This document shows positions 45,007 to 53,819 of a stretch of DNA of 64,000 nt, piece after piece. Under the pieces are notes generated by a model. It had not been told where the DNA came from. It searched no databases and saw only the letters and a program-made list of their open reading frames with translations. Source of the DNA: an uncultured Granulosicoccaceae bacterium (GTDB lineage Bacteria; Pseudomonadota; Gammaproteobacteria; Granulosicoccales; Granulosicoccaceae); NCBI GenBank assembly GCA_938041955.1, contig CALISD010000118.1, positions 1 to 64,000 on the forward strand. The letters run 5' to 3'. Made by a program: the position numbers and the translations under genes. Position 1 is the first letter of the stretch, and every line of letters begins with the position of its first letter.

Positions 45007-45639
45007 TTAAGGCCGGAACGTCGCCAGCTTGAGGCCGAATCCGATGAACGACACTCCGGTAACAATACTTAACCAGCGCTGGAATTTACCCTGCCGTGTA
45101 AAGTTACTTAGACGCGTTAGCAGCATGACCATTGTTCCGAACCACATAACATTGATGGTCGAGTGCAACAAGACTAAGAAAAATGCGGACAACATTGCGT
45201 TCTCCCCGGTGGAAATAAATTGCGGAAATGCTGCGAGATAAAACATCGAGGTTTTCGGGTTCAATACATTGGTCAGCAGCCCCTCAATATAGGCTGAGCG
45301 AAGGTCTCGTGGTTGGCCGTTGGGTCGCGCTATGGGTCGGGTCGAATTGTACCTATAAGCCTCGTATAATGCTTTTAACCCGATCCAACAGAGATAGGCC
45401 GCACCGAGAATCTTTAAAACAAAAAAGGCTTGTGCTGACGCCATCAGAATCGCTGAGATTCCAAGTATTGAAAGTGTACCGTGAAAACTAAACGCTGTAA
45501 TAAACCCGGCCACATTCGCAAACCCCGCCACCTTGCCTGAGAGAGGCACCGTTCTGGCAATGAGCAAGCTGTTAGGACCAGGTGAAATCACAAGCAGCGC
45601 TGCTACTGCCATAAAGGAAACTGCATTTATCCAATCCAT
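45007..45639 (-). CDS. LysE/RhtB-family amino acid exporter
   Basis: 210 residues with about six hydrophobic segments. The start AVSFMAVAALLVISPGPNSLLIARTVPLSG carries the SPGPN motif of LysE/RhtB exporters, and FLTNVLNPK-like GLLTNVLNPKTSMFYLAAFPQF is the second family signature. It exports an amino acid or derivative, possibly a homoserine-lactone-like compound. It is a single gene. Confidence 0.9.
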   Translation of the reverse strand: MDWINAVSFMAVAALLVISPGPNSLLIARTVPLSGKVAGFANVAGFITAFSFHGTLSILGISAILMASAQAFFVLKILGAAYLCWIGLKALYEAYRYNSTRPIARPNGQPRDLRSAYIEGLLTNVLNPKTSMFYLAAFPQFISTGENAMLSAFFLVLLHSTINVMWFGTMVMLLTRLSNFTRQGKFQRWLSIVTGVSFIGFGLKLATFRP

Positions 45640-45760
45640 ATTTCTTATTCTATTTTACATTACGGAGGGCTTCGCCAGACCAATTACAGGTGATTACACT
45701 ACGCGGCATCATAATCTGCTTGCGATCTGCTGAAATACCACTTTTCACACCTGCCAACGG

Positions 45761-47875
45761 TTACTGCACTCTGCAAGAGCTGTTATCCTCCCATCCCCAG
45801 CCATCGCCATCTGTGTCAGCAGCAGTGCTTGAACAGATGTTCTGCAGGGGACTGCTTTGTACGATGCAGGTGGTGCCGTTTTCCCAACCGAAGCCATCAC
45901 CATCTGAATCAAACGCAGCACTGGAGCATACAGGTCTTCCCTGTGGGGTAACAGGCGCTTGTTGCATAACGCATGAAGTGTTGTTCTCCCAGCCCCAGCC
46001 GTCACCGTCAGAATCAAATGCTGCGCTACTGCAATAGATAGTGGTTTCCGTGTTTGTTATGGTTTGAACCAGGCATGACTGGCCATTCTCCCAACCCCAT
46101 CCGTCGCCGTCACTGTCAAAACTCGCATCACTACAAAGAGCATCAGACTCAGCCGACGTAGCGGACCGTTCATAGGCACCGATATCACAAGCACCCCCCT
46201 GTGGCCGTACGATGCCTCGCTGATCGAGCGTGACAACACCATCGCTACAGTTGCCATTATCGACGGCATCACTGGACACGAGCAGCGCGTGTGTAAGACC
46301 GATGCCCCCATTGGCGTTTAAAACGTCCAGTCCTGCAAAGCCGAATGCTAAATCCCCTGTTTGTACCGGGCTACAGCTGGCATCTGTATGAAGGTTATAC
46401 CCTTCTGATGTGATCGGTACGAGCCCACCACATTCTGAGCTTTCACCATTGCCGACAATAATGCTATTCGAAAGAGTTAGTTGCCCTGCGTTACCTACCT
46501 GCCGGCCATATAAATTGTTGTAGATGGTACTGTTTTTCACTCGCATCAATCCTTGATTGGCTAGCGCCGCACCCCCATAGTCTCCATCACCGTAAGGTCC
46601 ACTCGAATTACCGCTGATGGTTGTGTTAATAATGTCTGCAAGGCCTTCGTTGAACACCATACTGTTTTGCATGTCGTTACGAGTGATTGAAGTGTTTTGC
46701 AACTCAAGAACACCGGAACTGTCAATTAACGGCTGATCTCCACGATTCCTATCAATGTGGGAGTTTTCTATGATCAGTGTACCGTTGTTATCAACAAAAC
46801 TTGCACCAAGGTTATCGAATACCTCACATTCATTAAGCGATAGTCGGGCGCCCTGATTGTTACTCACAGCGTACACGTTATTAGTGCCGATCCCGGTAAT
46901 CGTGCAACCTTCAAATTCAATTACGCCATAGTTGCTTACAGCGGGCCCTGCAGAAGGCACATGACTTCCAATGGTGACGTCTTTGCCGGTAACGCGACCA
47001 TAGTTTGACAGTGCTGACTCATAATTCAGGCTGTTATTACTAATGCTGCTACGTTCAAGATGTAATCGTCCCAGATTGAAGATCACACCAGTGTTGCCTC
47101 TGTTTCTAAAAATTTTCGAATCAAATAGCCTGGTGTCACCCAGGTTATATATCGCACTGCCTGTGGTGCCGTTGTCAGTACTCTCCGTGATCGTTACATT
47201 GTTAAGTATCAGCAGCACACCAGGCTGAACACGAAACAATCGGTTGGTGTTGGCACCGCTGAGAGTCAGGTTGTCTGCAGCATTGATAATGGTATCGCGT
47301 GTGATGGCGAGTTCAGGCACTGTAATTTTTCCGTTGCAGCTAAAGTTGATCTGTCTGCCACCTGCCAGCGCCGCGGCCAGCGTCCCGATCTCCTTGACGG
47401 AACCGAATGAGTCACACTCGTTAACAGAGATTGTATCTACTCTGTTGTCAGTTGCATCAACTCGCGGCATCACCTCTTGTGGCAAATTAACGGGTTCACT
47501 ATTTTGTATATTTAAACGAGTAGGCACCGCAGCCCCACCATGAAAGTGATCCAGATAAATACGGCCCTGATCCGGATACGGTGTGTCAGTGGTATATAGG
47601 TAAGGATTAATATCCTGAAAAAGCACACGATAGTTGCCGTATGGCAGGTCTCTGAAGGTATAGCGACCATAAACATCAGATATCGCCTTTACCACGGTGT
47701 TGTCGCTGGCATTCAGCAAACTCACCGTGATATTGGAAAGTGTTCTTCCGGAGGTGTTTTTTATGACTCCGCTTGCCATACCATCGTCCCGGGCGTAAGC
47801 CGGGACTGGTTTCAGGCTGAACAGACCCACTACCAGCAGGCACACCAGCGATAAATTCCCCGAACGACCTTTCAT
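45761..47875 (-). CDS. Exported right-handed beta-helix protein with four C-terminal GWGW mini-domains
   Basis: 704 residues from ATG at 47875, preceded by GGTGGAAA; a longer frame to 47926 is unsupported. After a signal peptide (ending VPAYA) residues about 30-115 form a carboxypeptidase-regulatory/SpaA-like beta sandwich (GVIKNTSGRTLSNITVSLL, YTFRDLPYGNYRVLFQD). Residues about 195-565 are a parallel beta-helix with repeating NxGxxxIxxSxIxxN turns, of the polymorphic-outer-membrane or adhesin type, ending in the choice-of-anchor-like GIGLTHALLVSSDAVDNG and RGIVRPQGGACDIGAYE. The last 125 residues hold four GWGW copies. The box TGTCATGACA is 33 bp upstream. A surface adhesin or glycan-binding protein is likely. 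Confidence 0.85.
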   Translation of the reverse strand: MKGRSGNLSLVCLLVVGLFSLKPVPAYARDDGMASGVIKNTSGRTLSNITVSLLNASDNTVVKAISDVYGRYTFRDLPYGNYRVLFQDINPYLYTTDTPYPDQGRIYLDHFHGGAAVPTRLNIQNSEPVNLPQEVMPRVDATDNRVDTISVNECDSFGSVKEIGTLAAALAGGRQINFSCNGKITVPELAITRDTIINAADNLTLSGANTNRLFRVQPGVLLILNNVTITESTDNGTTGSAIYNLGDTRLFDSKIFRNRGNTGVIFNLGRLHLERSSISNNSLNYESALSNYGRVTGKDVTIGSHVPSAGPAVSNYGVIEFEGCTITGIGTNNVYAVSNNQGARLSLNECEVFDNLGASFVDNNGTLIIENSHIDRNRGDQPLIDSSGVLELQNTSITRNDMQNSMVFNEGLADIINTTISGNSSGPYGDGDYGGAALANQGLMRVKNSTIYNNLYGRQVGNAGQLTLSNSIIVGNGESSECGGLVPITSEGYNLHTDASCSPVQTGDLAFGFAGLDVLNANGGIGLTHALLVSSDAVDNGNCSDGVVTLDQRGIVRPQGGACDIGAYERSATSAESDALCSDASFDSDGDGWGWENGQSCLVQTITNTETTIYCSSAAFDSDGDGWGWENNTSCVMQQAPVTPQGRPVCSSAAFDSDGDGFGWENGTTCIVQSSPLQNICSSTAADTDGDGWGWEDNSSCRVQ
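45773..46135 (-). repeat. Four GWGW mini-domain repeats at the C-terminus
   Basis: CSDASFDSDGDGWGWENGQS-C and three more, with CSSAAFDSDGDGxGWENxTxC spacing of about 33-36 residues. These copies have the longest Cys-to-Asp spacer and the GWGWEN form closest to CBM10. Confidence 0.85.
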
Positions 47876-47907
47876 GATGTTTCCACCGGCTGTATGAGAC
47901 TTTATAT

Positions 47908-47917
47908 TGTCATGACA
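47908..47917. promoter_or_regulatory. Shared palindromic box TGTCATGACA
   Basis: Perfect palindrome 33 bp upstream of the beta-helix gene start; the coding strand continues ATATAAA, a -10-like sequence. Confidence 0.6.
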
Positions 47918-48069
47918 TTTGTGCACCCGTCAATATATACCCTCATAAGTGTGCACCATGAGTGAAAAAATAGAAATCTTATGCGGGTATCAAGGGTAAA
48001 CCAGAACCGAAAGGCCGGGTTTGTGAGAGGTTCCCAAGATAATCAGCTGATCTCGCCTGTCTCTATGTT

Positions 48070-48108
48070 GATCCCTGTCTTATGTCGATCCCTGTCTTAT
48101 GTCGATCC
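48070..48108 (+). repeat. 17-bp tandem repeat, two full units and part of a third
   Basis: GATCCCTGTCTTATGTC repeated exactly at 48070 and 48087, followed by GATCC. It lies just past the stop of the broken FG-GAP/GWGW gene. Confidence 0.85.
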
Positions 48109-48168
48109 AGGGAGTCGATGTACAACGGCCCTTGTAAAATGACTGGTGATCTTCGGAAAGCGGAGTTG

Positions 48169-49316
48169 TCACCGGGGTATTCTGCAAGATTCAATACCAT
48201 TCCAACCCCAGTAGTCTCCATCAGAATCTTCACAGGTACCCGTCTGTGTATGGCCAATACGACAGGTGTTTGCACTATCCCATCCCCAGCCGTCACCATC
48301 TGAATCTGTACAGTAAGCCAGCCCGATCAATGCAGGCAATGTGTTGATAAAGGTCCAACCGCGCTCTCTGGTCACTGCATGATTATTGCCGAGGCCTATG
48401 TGTTTGCCAATATCAAGGTGAGCCCCAGTGTAGCCTCGTGCGATCCAGATCCCCATAGGGGGTTTCTCAAAGTGATAGAGTTCGTTGTAACTTTGTACCA
48501 CCGCACGGTTTGAAGAAATTGCAACAGAGCCGCTTGCTATGCCGTATTCCTGGGTGAGGGTCCACATGCCTGTACCGTAGGCAGTGTAGAAAAATAGCTT
48601 TTCACCGGCCGCCAATAGCAGCGTGTCATTGAATACAGCCAGATCAGCATCGTATCTGAACAATGTGGATGGTGATATTTGTTGCCCTTCCTGCCACTCT
48701 CCCTGAGCGTGCGAGAAAATCTGTACAACCTATCGGGTACAGCAGTATCGCTTATTGCGTGTGTCAGCACTACCAGCGTGTTTTCGTATAAGTCTACAGC
48801 TTCGATAAACCTGGCTGCATCACTTGCAATATCAATTTCCTGCTCCAGAAACAGCATAGTGTCTTCTATGCGAATTATGAACAGCACTCCACCACGCACG
48901 TAAACAAGCTTATCCTCAAACAAACTAGTGTCGTGTATTCCCCCTGCCCTAACAGGGCCACGGGCGCATATTTTATCCAGACCCCTTCTTCTTTTTTAAA
49001 CAGGTGTAAATATTTTTCTGCAGGTCCATGACAGGCAACAATCGCCGTATCGTTGGATAACTGTATTTTTGACCAACAGTCCCCGACATTAAATGTCTGA
49101 ATGGCATTCCATGTGCCGTCCACGGATTGCTCAATAAATGAAACTTCTTGAGGGTTACTTTCAGAGTCGGCCAGTATTGCCCGACATATCATAGGCATAC
49201 GAATCTAAAACAGTTCTCTCGACCGGGATGTTCATTGATATATCGGCAAGTGCAGACTGTTGAGTAAAAAACAAAGGAACAATCGCGACAGCATGTTTTA
49301 GCGTTTGCCGGTGCAT
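48169..49316 (-). pseudogene. Exported beta-propeller-like protein with two GWGW copies, broken by frameshifts
   Basis: ATG at 49316 begins a signal peptide (MHRQTLKHAVAIVPLFFTQQ, then SALADIS). The reading frame then changes three times: from the start frame to another near 49180-49200, back near 48880-48920, and to the third near 48650-48700. Pieces read as one protein: VEVSFIEQSVDGTWN-like, DIASDAARFIEAVDLYENTL, and VAISSNRAVVQSYNELYHFE, a pattern of repeated strand-turn units resembling FG-GAP or integrin-alpha propellers. The C-terminus has CTDSDGDGWGWDSANTC and CEDSDGDYWGWNGIESC. The TGTCATGACT box lies 29 bp upstream. Three shifts favour a real pseudogene, but sequencing error is possible. 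Confidence 0.75.
48184..48312 (-). repeat. Two GWGW mini-domain repeats
   Basis: CTDSDGDGWGWDSANTC and CEDSDGDYWGWNGIESC, in one open frame at the protein end; the second has Tyr in place of Gly in the loop. Confidence 0.85.
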
Positions 49317-49344
49317 GGTCAGTACACACCTATAAAAATTATAT

Positions 49345-49354
49345 TGTCATGACT
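49345..49354. promoter_or_regulatory. Shared palindromic box, variant TGTCATGACT
   Basis: One mismatch from the palindrome. It lies 29 bp upstream of the broken propeller gene, and the coding strand continues to ATATAAT, a strong -10 match. Confidence 0.55.
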
Positions 49355-49698
49355 CTAATTTAGTCACAATCAGATTGCAATCATGCATAACCGACAAAGA
49401 ATCAGATCTATTGCTGGATCCAGGGAAAACTGCAATAGCGGTTTTACATTCCAGGCTATATACGTTCGTGGACTTTAGTCGTATCCACAACCATAATAGA
49501 ATGGATATGCTAAAACGGATCAGCTCTATACGCTTTCGCTGGTGCTGATAACGCCATTATTACAACCGCTGTCTGTGTGGAAAGCTACTTTGCCACAAAG
49601 TCGCTGTTATGCGTTTTCCCCTGCAGTGTCAGTTATACATTAATGTTTATCTCCAGCGCTCATGCATACAGTAACAAGCTGCTTGAATAGTTCGCAAG
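49355..49698. other. Gene-free stretch
   Basis: Between the broken propeller gene promoter and the PhyH stop codon. I see no repeat, hairpin or RNA gene worth naming. Confidence 0.5.
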
Positions 49699-50880
49699 TT
49701 ACGCCATTTTTGCACTGTTTAATTGATCCAGCGTCCTTCCGAAGTTTTCTTCATTGATCCCCTCCAACAACGCTCGGTGAAATAATGCCGCCTGTGTCTC
49801 TGGAGCCAGCCCATTGATTGGAGGATCAAGATCGAGGTTTGTGGGGAAGGAATAACCTTCAGCAGTCGCGGCGACTGCAGCGGATAACTCAGCAGTAGTC
49901 AATCTATTATCTGCTTTGGCTTGAACAGCGTGAGAGAACAACAACCTGCACATTCTGTCCCTGTCTATCGTCTCCATGGCACGGCCGAAAGCTGAGGAGA
50001 CCTGCAACAGATTGGCTAACCGGTGAATATCCCGGCTGGTGTTTTCACCTGCTGCATGAAACAAAGCTGGATTAAAAAAGACGGCATCTCCTTTGGCAAG
50101 CGGTAATTGCACATAGCGCTCTTCAAACAGCGCCCGGAAATCATCTCTGCGCCAGGCAGCATAGCCGGGACGATAAGCTTGCGAGAATGGCAACAGTTTC
50201 GTAGGACCACTTTCCAAAGGCATCTCGTCATGCGCAACCGCTCCCTGAAGCGTAAGAACCGGAGAGATATCGTGAACATGCGCCGGGTAAGATGCACTAA
50301 CATCAGCACTCTGAAACCCCAGATGATAATCACGATGCGCCTGCTGCGCAGCACCCCCGGGATGCACAAGGTTCACCTGCGCCGTCATCTGATAGTTTGG
50401 GCCCAGCCAAGCTTCGCAGACTGCAGCGATACCGGTATTGGCAAAGTAGTCCAGGTGCACGTCCGGCGCCGCTTCACAGAGCTTTTGCAGTGAATTCCAA
50501 ATCCGGTCGTTGCTGCCTGCTGCTGCAAAGTGATCGCCACCCCCAGCCTTGCCCTGCTTTTCTTCGGTGATAATGCGCTCAAAAATTTCGGTTGCCTTAT
50601 CGAGCACGGAGGCATCGGCGTAGGTTTTTTTAAGAGCGACAACCCCTGCCCCGGCACTAAGAACGCGGGCCCACTCAGCCATCAGCTGTCTGCGAGTTTG
50701 AGCATCTTCAAGAATTGGACGCAGGTCCTTCATATCATATACGGGAATATTCTTTTCAATGGCAGCAGCATAAGGCACGTCCTCAGCACGCGTGCTTTGG
50801 TCGATAAGTGCATTAAACTCCTGCAGGTTGCAGGCATCGGGGTCGTAGTACGCAGCAGTCGTCTCGATGGGTTCTTTCAT
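49699..50880 (-). CDS. Phytanoyl-CoA dioxygenase (PhyH)-family Fe(II)/2-oxoglutarate oxygenase
   Basis: 393 residues from ATG at 50880, preceded by GGAAGAA; an upstream extension to 50940 is in the intergenic region. The iron site is HRD in QQAHRDYHLGFQ near residue 180 with the distal His in FFNPALFHAAGENTS near residue 275, followed by an Arg that can hold 2-oxoglutarate. PhyH-family enzymes hydroxylate lipids, ectoine and diverse metabolites, so the substrate is open. It is divergent from a LacI-type regulator 80 bp away, which suggests regulation by a catabolic substrate. Confidence 0.85.
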   Translation of the reverse strand: MKEPIETTAAYYDPDACNLQEFNALIDQSTRAEDVPYAAAIEKNIPVYDMKDLRPILEDAQTRRQLMAEWARVLSAGAGVVALKKTYADASVLDKATEIFERIITEEKQGKAGGGDHFAAAGSNDRIWNSLQKLCEAAPDVHLDYFANTGIAAVCEAWLGPNYQMTAQVNLVHPGGAAQQAHRDYHLGFQSADVSASYPAHVHDISPVLTLQGAVAHDEMPLESGPTKLLPFSQAYRPGYAAWRRDDFRALFEERYVQLPLAKGDAVFFNPALFHAAGENTSRDIHRLANLLQVSSAFGRAMETIDRDRMCRLLFSHAVQAKADNRLTTAELSAAVAATAEGYSFPTNLDLDPPINGLAPETQAALFHRALLEGINEENFGRTLDQLNSAKMA

Positions 50881-50960
50881 TGCAATTCTTCCGTCTTTTA
50901 GCAGTACCATACCGAGATTGGCGTTATATTGGGTGCACAATTACATCAGAAACACATCAT
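50881..50960. promoter_or_regulatory. Divergent promoter region with imperfect palindrome
   Basis: The 80-bp gap between the PhyH and LacI genes must carry both promoters. ATTGGGTGCACAAT at 50928-50941 has pairing outer ends ATTG/CAAT and an internal GTGCAC palindrome, so it is a weak operator candidate for the LacI protein. Confidence 0.35.
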
Positions 50961-51980
50961 ATGACGCATCGCTTTCCGATAAAGGAAATAGCCAGGCAAG
51001 CAGGCCTGGGGACCGCCACAGTTGATCGTGCACTTAACGCACGAGGGTATGTCAGCCCTCAAACCAAGCTTCGAGTGAGCGCCGCTATTGAAGAATTGGT
51101 TGAACAGGAGAGCCAACTCGCCGCCCGTGGCAGACGGCTGTTCTTTGATTTCGTCGTTGAAGCTCCAATGCGGTTTAGTCGCGAGGTAAAAACGGCGGCA
51201 GAGGCCGTACTGCCCCGTATTGGCACAGCAGTATGTCGATCGCGCTTCGTGCTGAACGAGATTATGGAAGAAGATGAAGTGGTTGTTGCCCTGATGCGGA
51301 TAATGAAACGCGGTAGCCACGGAGTGTGCCTCAAGGCGCGCGATACACCCAGGATCAGAGACGCTGTAAACACGCTATCTACAAACAACATTCCAGTGGT
51401 CACTCTGGTGACGGATATTGGCGGCACCGATCGGACCACTTATGTGGGATTGGACAATGCCGGCGCCGGACGCACCGCTGCATACCTTGTAGCAAAAACC
51501 GTAGGTAATGTTGCAGGATCCGTATTAACTACACGCAGCCATGAGCGGTTTTTAGGCGAAGAGGAACGTGAGACAGCCTTTATCGAATCGTTGGCTAGTC
51601 ATTGTGCGCAACAGAGAGTAGTTGCGGTTCGAGGTGGCTACGGGGTCAGCGAGGAAACAGCCAGACTTTTAAAAGATGTTATACAAGACATCCCCGATTT
51701 ATGCGCAGTGTATTCGATGGGTGGTGGGAATCGTTCAATTTTAGACACGCTTGAGCACAACGGGCTTAAACCAAAGGTATTTGTGGCTCATGATCTTGAT
51801 CAAGAAAATCGCCGTCTTATTTTAGATCAGCGACTGGATTTTATTCTACATCACGACCTGCGGTCAGACGTAAAAAACGCGTTCAGCGCATTCCTTACTT
51901 ATCATCACCTATCAAGCGAACATGGGGAGACACCCCTCTCGACAGTTCAGATTCTGACCCCCGAAAACATTCCGAAGTAG
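50961..51980 (+). CDS. LacI-family transcriptional regulator
   Basis: 339 residues from ATG at 50961, aligned with the typical start THRFPIKEIARQAGLGTATVDRALNARGYVSPQTKLRVSAAIEEL (helix-turn-helix and hinge). The rest is a periplasmic-binding-like domain with the TDIGGTDRTTYVGLDNAGAG segment and the AVYSMGGGNRSILDTLE segment typical of ligand-sensing LacI members. It probably represses the divergent PhyH gene in the absence of its substrate. A GTG/CTG-type upstream extension to 50880 is unlikely because it would overlap the promoter. Confidence 0.87.
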   Translation: MTHRFPIKEIARQAGLGTATVDRALNARGYVSPQTKLRVSAAIEELVEQESQLAARGRRLFFDFVVEAPMRFSREVKTAAEAVLPRIGTAVCRSRFVLNEIMEEDEVVVALMRIMKRGSHGVCLKARDTPRIRDAVNTLSTNNIPVVTLVTDIGGTDRTTYVGLDNAGAGRTAAYLVAKTVGNVAGSVLTTRSHERFLGEEERETAFIESLASHCAQQRVVAVRGGYGVSEETARLLKDVIQDIPDLCAVYSMGGGNRSILDTLEHNGLKPKVFVAHDLDQENRRLILDQRLDFILHHDLRSDVKNAFSAFLTYHHLSSEHGETPLSTVQILTPENIPK

Positions 51981-52152
51981 CGGTCATACCCGGCTGCAGA
52001 AGTTCCGACTTGTTCTAACACTTTACTTCAAAAACATTCATTTTTTCATACATTATATTGTCCCCCATAGCTCTTCGTTTTCACTTCACCAGTTTTCAAT
52101 GACGACTGTCACAACAGAGTTGCTAAAGGCTGCTTTTCTTTTTCTCTACGTA

Positions 52153-52866
52153 CTATATCTCTAATCTATTAACTAAATCCAAAACTTCTAACGTTCTATT
52201 ATCGCTTTCCCCAAAGGTTAGCTCGCTTGCAGTTAGGGCCCTTTCATAATACGATTTTGCGATAGCATGTTGGTTTTTAATGACATGCATTTCCGCTAAT
52301 TTCCTAAATGTTGCGATGGTACCTTCATTATTTAACCTGATATAACTAATCCGGGATTTATGCATTTTGGTTGAAAAGCCATCATTTTCATGTTCCGCTT
52401 CTGTTTTATCGCCTAACCTTGTGGATAGTGCCTTTTCAAAGTACATTAAAGCCTGGTCGTATTGCTGTTGCTCCTCCGCCAAAAAACCCAGTTGATAATA
52501 TGTATTAGCAAAGGAAAAAACATCGTTTTTAGCCAGTTTTTCTTTAACACCTAAAGACTTCAAATAGTAATTCTTTTCTTCAGTTGTATTGCCAAGCGAA
52601 GAATGTAATTTCGCCATGTCCTCATACATAATGGCTGTTTCAGCATTGATTTCTTTACCGTTACTTATCCTTTCATCTACTAACAATTTGTAGGAAGTTA
52701 GCGCCTGGTTGTGATCCCCTTTTTCCACAGCCTCTTTTAGTAAGAGCTCTTCCTGGGTTTTACCAAGGTCTGCAAATATCTCCGGGTTAGTAACTTGTAC
52801 TATTATCGCGGTTACGACAAATGAAATAACGGTATAAAATATTATGTTCGACTGACGATTGGTCAT
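52153..52866 (-). CDS. Membrane-anchored TPR-like protein
   Basis: 237 residues. One N-terminal hydrophobic segment (IIFYTVISFVVTAIIVQ) anchors it in the inner membrane, with the rest outside or in the periplasm. Helical repeats follow: ALTSYKLLVDE, EKNYYLKSLGVKEKL, ALMYFEKALSTRL, AKSYYERALTASELTFG. The gene is visibly more AT-rich than its neighbours and Lys/Asn-rich, perhaps a transferred gene. Partners are unknown. Confidence 0.75.
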   Translation of the reverse strand: MTNRQSNIIFYTVISFVVTAIIVQVTNPEIFADLGKTQEELLLKEAVEKGDHNQALTSYKLLVDERISNGKEINAETAIMYEDMAKLHSSLGNTTEEKNYYLKSLGVKEKLAKNDVFSFANTYYQLGFLAEEQQQYDQALMYFEKALSTRLGDKTEAEHENDGFSTKMHKSRISYIRLNNEGTIATFRKLAEMHVIKNQHAIAKSYYERALTASELTFGESDNRTLEVLDLVNRLEI

Positions 52867-52958
52867 TACACTTCTTCTGGTTGTAGATTACTATTTATCG
52901 CTGATTCAACATTGTTGATAGCTTCAGCAAGCACCGTAAACTTCATCTTTCTGCTATG

Positions 52959-53819
52959 TCAGCGTGAAGGCTTGGCTGCAATGACGGTACTGCGGTGGAG
53001 ATATCTGTCTTCGTTATAGTCCTGAATCGCGTAGTGCATGGTTGCACGATTATCCCAGATAACCAGATCATTGGGTTGCCAGGGGTGGCGGTAGATAAAT
53101 TCGGGCTGCACGATATGCTTGTAGAGGAAGCCAAGCAGGGTTGCGCTTTCTTGTGACTCAAACCCGTCTATGTGAGATGTGAATCCAGGATTTATAAACA
53201 AAGCCGATTGGCCGGTATCCGGGTGTGTTATCACCAGTGGGTGCAGGCATCTGTTGGTGCCGTCAAAGTCACCACTATTGATATCACTTTCACTGTAGCT
53301 GCCGCTGGTTCTGGCGGCTACTCTGAAGTCATGCACTGCATTGAGTGGTGCCAGCATCTTCTGCATAGCAGGCGAAAGTGCATTGTATGCAGCTATCTGA
53401 CTTGCAAACTGCGTATCCCCACCCACACCGGGTATTTCAATGGCGTAAAGCAGTGATGCCATGGCGGGTCGGTCGCGAAATGATACGTCCGAATGCCAGT
53501 AGCTTCCCGCGCGGGCGCGACCCAGCGCTTTGCCATCATCGGTTTTTTTGTTTGAGACTCTATAAATAGTCGGGTATTCCGGCATCAGATAAGGCAGCAC
53601 AGTATCCTGAAAGTGATCGTCCTCACCAAACAGGGGGCCAAAGCGTCGGCTGAAGTCGGTTTGGCTTTGCGGCGTTAAATGCTGATCCCGTACCACAGCG
53701 AGACCACCTGCCTCATTCCATTTTTCCCGCAACGAATTAAACTGCTCATCGGTGCACTGAGTAACATCAATACTTGACACCTCAATGCCTAGTGCGGGTG
53801 AGAGTTTTTTGGTTTGCAT
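52959..53819 (-). CDS. TauD/TfdA-family Fe(II)/2-oxoglutarate dioxygenase
   Basis: 286 residues. The start LGIEVSSIDVTQCTDEQFNSLREKW is typical of TauD/TfdA. The iron facial triad is HSD in SYWHSDVSFRD and the distal His in QPNDLVIWDNRATMHYAIQDYNEDR, with the 2-oxoglutarate-binding Arg in the final LHRSTV. These enzymes oxidise taurine, 2,4-D-like ethers, sulfonates or amines; the substrate is unknown. AGGA precedes the start at 53819. It is a single gene, though divergent from nothing nearby. Confidence 0.88.
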   Translation of the reverse strand: MQTKKLSPALGIEVSSIDVTQCTDEQFNSLREKWNEAGGLAVVRDQHLTPQSQTDFSRRFGPLFGEDDHFQDTVLPYLMPEYPTIYRVSNKKTDDGKALGRARAGSYWHSDVSFRDRPAMASLLYAIEIPGVGGDTQFASQIAAYNALSPAMQKMLAPLNAVHDFRVAARTSGSYSESDINSGDFDGTNRCLHPLVITHPDTGQSALFINPGFTSHIDGFESQESATLLGFLYKHIVQPEFIYRHPWQPNDLVIWDNRATMHYAIQDYNEDRYLHRSTVIAAKPSR

